A DNA stretch of 64,000 nucleotides, from positions 1 to 64,000 of the forward strand of contig NZ_MSLT01000019.1 in NCBI RefSeq assembly GCF_002149925.1, read 5' to 3'. This DNA is from Thioflexithrix psekupsensis (GTDB lineage: Bacteria; Pseudomonadota; Gammaproteobacteria; Beggiatoales; Beggiatoaceae). A program made the translations under genes and the position numbers. Positions within the stretch are counted from its first letter, which is position 1; the number at the start of each line of letters is the position of its first letter. Positions 60,676 to 64,000 of the stretch are shown here, piece after piece. The notes beneath the pieces are model-generated. The model was not told where the DNA came from and made no database searches. It saw only the letters and a program-made list of their open reading frames with translations.

Positions 60676-63057
60676 TTAGCTTGCGGTCAACTGCACCGCA
60701 TCCACCCACGCGCCCAACGCGGCCGTTTCTGGCTGTGCGACATAAAGCAACGCGCAATTGTTTGGTACTCGATCATCGCTGATCAAGGTCATCACCGCTT
60801 GTTGTTGACCTTGTTTTACAGTGACCGTTTGTCCGGGTTGTAATTGCAATGCCGCAGCCGTTTCGGGAGAAACGCGAATTCCAGCGCGTGCCATGTCTGC
60901 ATCATGGGTTAATTGTAAAACAGAACTGCGCCGTACCACCATATCTACGGCATAAATCGGCACTTCACTGATGCGCGCCAAACCCTTGCCTAAATCTAAC
61001 GCACTGAGTTGCTTGGGTAAATGCCAAACGGATTGACTGTTATCTGGGGTGATTTCGGACAAAGCGGCTTGTAATTCGCTTTGAATCGACTCCACATTGT
61101 CGTAATCAAAACCCGCCAGATCAAATAAATTTCCGAATACTCGTAAGATTTTCCAACCCGGCCGCACTTCGCCCGGCAACGCACTGGCCGCTTTAACTGC
61201 CTGCTGACGACCTTCCAAATTGATATACGTGCCATCGGTTTCAGGACTGAGCGCAATGGGCAGTAAAACATCAGCATAAGCCAACATTTGCGGCGTATGG
61301 AAAGCGGTAAAATTCACTACAAAATCAGCCTGTTGTAAGGCCTTTTCCGCAGTCACACTACCCTGCCAACTGTCTAATTCAGGTTCTACGCCAAACAATA
61401 CATAAGCACGGAGTCCTGCGCTCAACATTTCAGCCGCAGTTTTCCCAACGGCAGAAACCGCTTGGCCGCCGAGTCCGCGGTGAGGCAATACGCCTGCTAA
61501 CCACGCGCCCGCTGTATTTCCTGCACCACTGACATAACCCAAACGTGCGCCTGTCAATTGCGCTAATATGCCCGCTAAAGCGCGAATTTGCGCAAATTGG
61601 GGATGCGTTTGTGCCAATTGACCCAATAAAATCGTTTTACGACTGTTGTCTTGACGCAATTGATTGGCAATGGCTTGTTGCGTCTCTGAAACCGTGACCG
61701 AAGACAATAAATGCGTTAAAGCCGGTTCAATTTCAGTCACTTGCAAGGCTTTAATCACGCCCGCTAAAGCCGTCAGCCAGTCTTGTGGTGCAACGATAAG
61801 CGATTGTTTAATGGGCAAATTCCATTCATAACGCACCGGATTCATTTCCAAACAACGCGCTCCGCGCATAGCCGCTTTACGCACCCGCACATTTAACAAC
61901 GGTTGTTCTTTGCGCAAATGAGAACCGATAATGAAAAAACAATCATTTTGTTCTAATTCTGCAATAGATTGTCCCAGAGAAGGGAATAAAGGCGCGTCAT
62001 TTTGATCACTAAAATCAACTTGTTGCAAACGATGATCCAGATGGGGACTGCCCACACCACGAGTCCATTTTTGCAACAAATACAATTCTTCTAACGTCGC
62101 CGTGGGACTGGCTAAAACACCGAGTTGATCAGGCGTTTTTTGTTTTAACACGGCTTTTAATCCGTCTGCGGCAAAAGTCAAAGCCGCTTCCCAATCGACG
62201 GTGCGCCATTCTCCGTTTTGTTTGATCATCGGCCGGGTCAACCGGTCGGGAGCAGATAATGCCGTATAACTATAACGGTCGCGGTCAGCCAACCAGGTTT
62301 CATTGACTTGATCGTTATCACGGGGAACGGCACGCATGACTTGCTGACGACGAATATGGTAATTCAAATTCGCGCCCACACCATCGTGTACAGAAATACT
62401 GGGGCGTTGCTGCATTTCCCACGCCCGCGCCGAATAACGGAACGGCTTATTGGTCAACGCACCGACGGGACATAAATCGATCACATTCCCTGACAATTCA
62501 GACGTGATCGTTTTTTCCACATACGTGCCAATGCGCATGTGTTCACCGCGGCCAGTCGCGCCTAACTCTTTAATTCCCGCGATCTCTTCGCCAAAACGCA
62601 CGCAACGGGTACAATGAATACAACGAGTCATGTCCGTAGCGATTAAAGGCCCCAAATTTTTATCGCTGACTACGCGCTTACGTTCTTGATAACGGGAGCA
62701 ATCTTGACCATAACCGACCGCGATGTCTTGTAATTCGCACTCGCCACCTTGATCACAGATTGGACAATCCAACGGATGATTGATCAACAAAAATTCCATG
62801 ACCGCTTTTTGTGCGGCGAGGGCTTTGGTTGATTTCGTGTGGACTTTCATGCCATCCATAATCGGCGTGGCACAGGCCGGCATGGGTTTAGGAGCGCGTT
62901 CCACTTCCACTAAACACATCCGACAACTCGCGGCCACCGATAATTTTTTATGGTAACAAAATCGAGGAATATCGATACCATGGGCATCCGTTATTTCGAT
63001 TAACATTTGTCCGGGTTGGGCTTCATAACTTTTGCCGTCAATTTCAATGGTTGCCAT
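60676..63057 (-). CDS. nuoG: NADH-quinone oxidoreductase subunit G
   Basis: A 793-residue peripheral complex I subunit. The N-terminal 2Fe-2S ferredoxin has CYHKKLSVAASCRMCLVEV with a further Cys in ACATPIMDG; HPLDCPICDQGGECELQD gives the N5-type ligands (His and Cys) and CIHCTRCVRFGEE the N4 cluster. The C-terminal half is a molybdopterin-oxidoreductase-like domain that has lost its cofactor. Normal length; 73 nt before nuoH. Confidence 0.95.
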   Translation of the reverse strand: MATIEIDGKSYEAQPGQMLIEITDAHGIDIPRFCYHKKLSVAASCRMCLVEVERAPKPMPACATPIMDGMKVHTKSTKALAAQKAVMEFLLINHPLDCPICDQGGECELQDIAVGYGQDCSRYQERKRVVSDKNLGPLIATDMTRCIHCTRCVRFGEEIAGIKELGATGRGEHMRIGTYVEKTITSELSGNVIDLCPVGALTNKPFRYSARAWEMQQRPSISVHDGVGANLNYHIRRQQVMRAVPRDNDQVNETWLADRDRYSYTALSAPDRLTRPMIKQNGEWRTVDWEAALTFAADGLKAVLKQKTPDQLGVLASPTATLEELYLLQKWTRGVGSPHLDHRLQQVDFSDQNDAPLFPSLGQSIAELEQNDCFFIIGSHLRKEQPLLNVRVRKAAMRGARCLEMNPVRYEWNLPIKQSLIVAPQDWLTALAGVIKALQVTEIEPALTHLLSSVTVSETQQAIANQLRQDNSRKTILLGQLAQTHPQFAQIRALAGILAQLTGARLGYVSGAGNTAGAWLAGVLPHRGLGGQAVSAVGKTAAEMLSAGLRAYVLFGVEPELDSWQGSVTAEKALQQADFVVNFTAFHTPQMLAYADVLLPIALSPETDGTYINLEGRQQAVKAASALPGEVRPGWKILRVFGNLFDLAGFDYDNVESIQSELQAALSEITPDNSQSVWHLPKQLSALDLGKGLARISEVPIYAVDMVVRRSSVLQLTHDADMARAGIRVSPETAAALQLQPGQTVTVKQGQQQAVMTLISDDRVPNNCALLYVAQPETAALGAWVDAVQLTAS

Positions 63058-63127
63058 TGTTTGCTCACCAAATTTTTTTAAAAAAATGCTTTTTGCTCAA
63101 AGAATTAACGCGGATTAATTACACAAA

Positions 63128-64000
63128 TTAATTTCGCGTGGTGATTCCATCGGCCACCATTGACCGCTTATGTCGAATAAAATATTCAAACTCTTCGCGG
63201 AATTCGCGCACAAAACTAATCACCGGCATCGCCGCCGCATCGCCTAAAGCGCAAATCGTCCGCCCCATAATTTTATCCGAGACATCACTGAGCAAATCCA
63301 AATCTTCCAATTGTCCGTGTCCGTGTATAATACGATGCAATACACGAGACAACCAGCCCGTGCCTTCGCGGCAGGGCGTGCATTGGCCGCAGGATTCTTC
63401 ATAATAAAAATGAGACAAACGCGCCAACACTTTGACCATGCAGGTGGTTTCGTCCATGACAATCACCGCACCCGATCCGAGCATAGAACCCGCTTTGGCG
63501 ATGCTGTCGTAATCCATATCCACGCCCATCATCACATCACCACGCAATACAGGAACAGAAGAACCACCGGGAATTACCGCTTTAAGGGTATGTCCTTTAC
63601 GAACGCCCCCCGCCATGTCTAACAATTGCGCAAACGGCGTTCCCAAAGGCACTTCAAAAGTACCGGGATTGTTGACATGACCCGACACGGCAAAAATTTT
63701 AGAACCGCCGTTATTCGGTTTACCCAAACCCAAAAACCAATCGCCGCCTTGGCTGAGAATACTCGGCACAGAAGCAAAAGTTTCTGTATTATTAATCGTG
63801 GTGGGTTTACCGTAGAGGCCGAAACTGGCGGGGAAAGGTGGTTTAAAACGCGGTTGACCTTTTTTACCTTCAATCGACTCTAACAGAGCAGTTTCCTCGC
63901 CGCAAATGTACGCGCCCGCGCCGTAATGGGTGTGTAAATCGAAATCCACACCCGATCCCAAAATATTTTTACCCAATAAACCCGCGGCATAGGCTTCTTC
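63128..64000 (-). CDS. nuoF: NADH-quinone oxidoreductase subunit F (5' end outside window)
   Basis: The C-terminal ~290 residues of the NADH/FMN-binding subunit; the frame is open to the window edge at 64000 and the start lies beyond. Visible: [32 protein letters not shown] (NADH/FMN pocket), [13 protein letters not shown], and the N3 cluster motif [13 protein letters not shown] with a fourth Cys in [12 protein letters not shown]. Precedes nuoG by 70 nt, in the standard order. Confidence 0.96.
   Translation of the reverse strand, partial: EEAYAAGLLGKNILGSGVDFDLHTHYGAGAYICGEETALLESIEGKKGQPRFKPPFPASFGLYGKPTTINNTETFASVPSILSQGGDWFLGLGKPNNGGSKIFAVSGHVNNPGTFEVPLGTPFAQLLDMAGGVRKGHTLKAVIPGGSSVPVLRGDVMMGVDMDYDSIAKAGSMLGSGAVIVMDETTCMVKVLARLSHFYYEESCGQCTPCREGTGWLSRVLHRIIHGHGQLEDLDLLSDVSDKIMGRTICALGDAAAMPVISFVREFREEFEYFIRHKRSMVADGITTRN

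Overview
The window reads as chromosomal DNA of a gammaproteobacterium with a moderate G+C content. The evidence is an E. coli-like rRNA operon (16S, tRNA-Ile, tRNA-Ala, 23S, 5S), a beta-type glutamine synthetase with an adenylylation tyrosine, and LptG, CmoA/CmoB, RsmE, Rep and a 14-subunit-type NADH dehydrogenase. Very large STAND/kinase signalling proteins, a HEPN-NACHT protein and TAXI-TRAP uptake suggest a sulfur-oxidising Thiotrichales/Beggiatoaceae-like organism. That placement is an inference from gene content, not a computed phylogeny.

Layout. 1-3.7 kb: 3' end of 16S, two tRNAs, 23S, 5S and a terminator, with a long RNase III-type processing stalk around 23S. 3.7-9.0 kb: one giant kinase/ATPase/GAF/histidine-kinase protein. 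9.2-13.9 kb: propionyl-CoA synthetase, then hydrolase-proC-yggT on the minus strand, and a remnant of an IS transposase. 13.9-17.8 kb: universal stress protein divergent from a TAXI-type TRAP transporter. 17.9-20 kb: ankyrin protein coupled to an orphan CbiO-like ATPase. 20-21.8 kb: lptG and pdxJ. 21.8-24.2 kb: a type II restriction-modification pair (TdeIII-like nuclease plus methyltransferase), next to a tRNA-Glu/Ala/Glu operon. 24.8-26.3 kb: a coiled-coil membrane protein and a bacteriohemerythrin joined by a perfect 240-bp tandem duplication that creates a chimeric small gene.

26.5-33.8 kb is the most accessory-looking part. A HEPN-like/NACHT STAND ATPase with short C-terminal repeats is followed by a CorA-like soluble protein and an overlapping small membrane protein. 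This resembles a conflict (anti-phage) module, and it sits 10 bp behind an RND efflux pump gene. 33.9-42.6 kb: glnA with a candidate sigma-54 promoter, an unusual NlpC/P60 hydrolase built on a MepM-like scaffold, a CapA-like protein, a SHOCT protein, a rhodanese and a soluble hybrid histidine kinase. 42.6-51.3 kb: mostly minus-strand housekeeping genes (rsmE, tatD, trkH, ccmA, rep) with a few hypotheticals. 51.5-58.2 kb: plus-strand osmC, patatin/outer-membrane barrel protein, murI, cmoA, cmoB, plsY and pcm. 58.3-64 kb: a MORN-like repeat protein and the minus-strand genes nuoF (cut by the window end), nuoG, nuoH and nuoI. The nuo run stops after nuoI at a strong hairpin.

Functional threads: cell envelope (LptG, MurI, NlpC/P60 hydrolase, PlsY, patatin-barrel protein), tRNA wobble modification (CmoA/B), nitrogen control (GlnA), respiration (Nuo), two large signalling proteins, and two candidate defence systems (restriction-modification and HEPN-NACHT).
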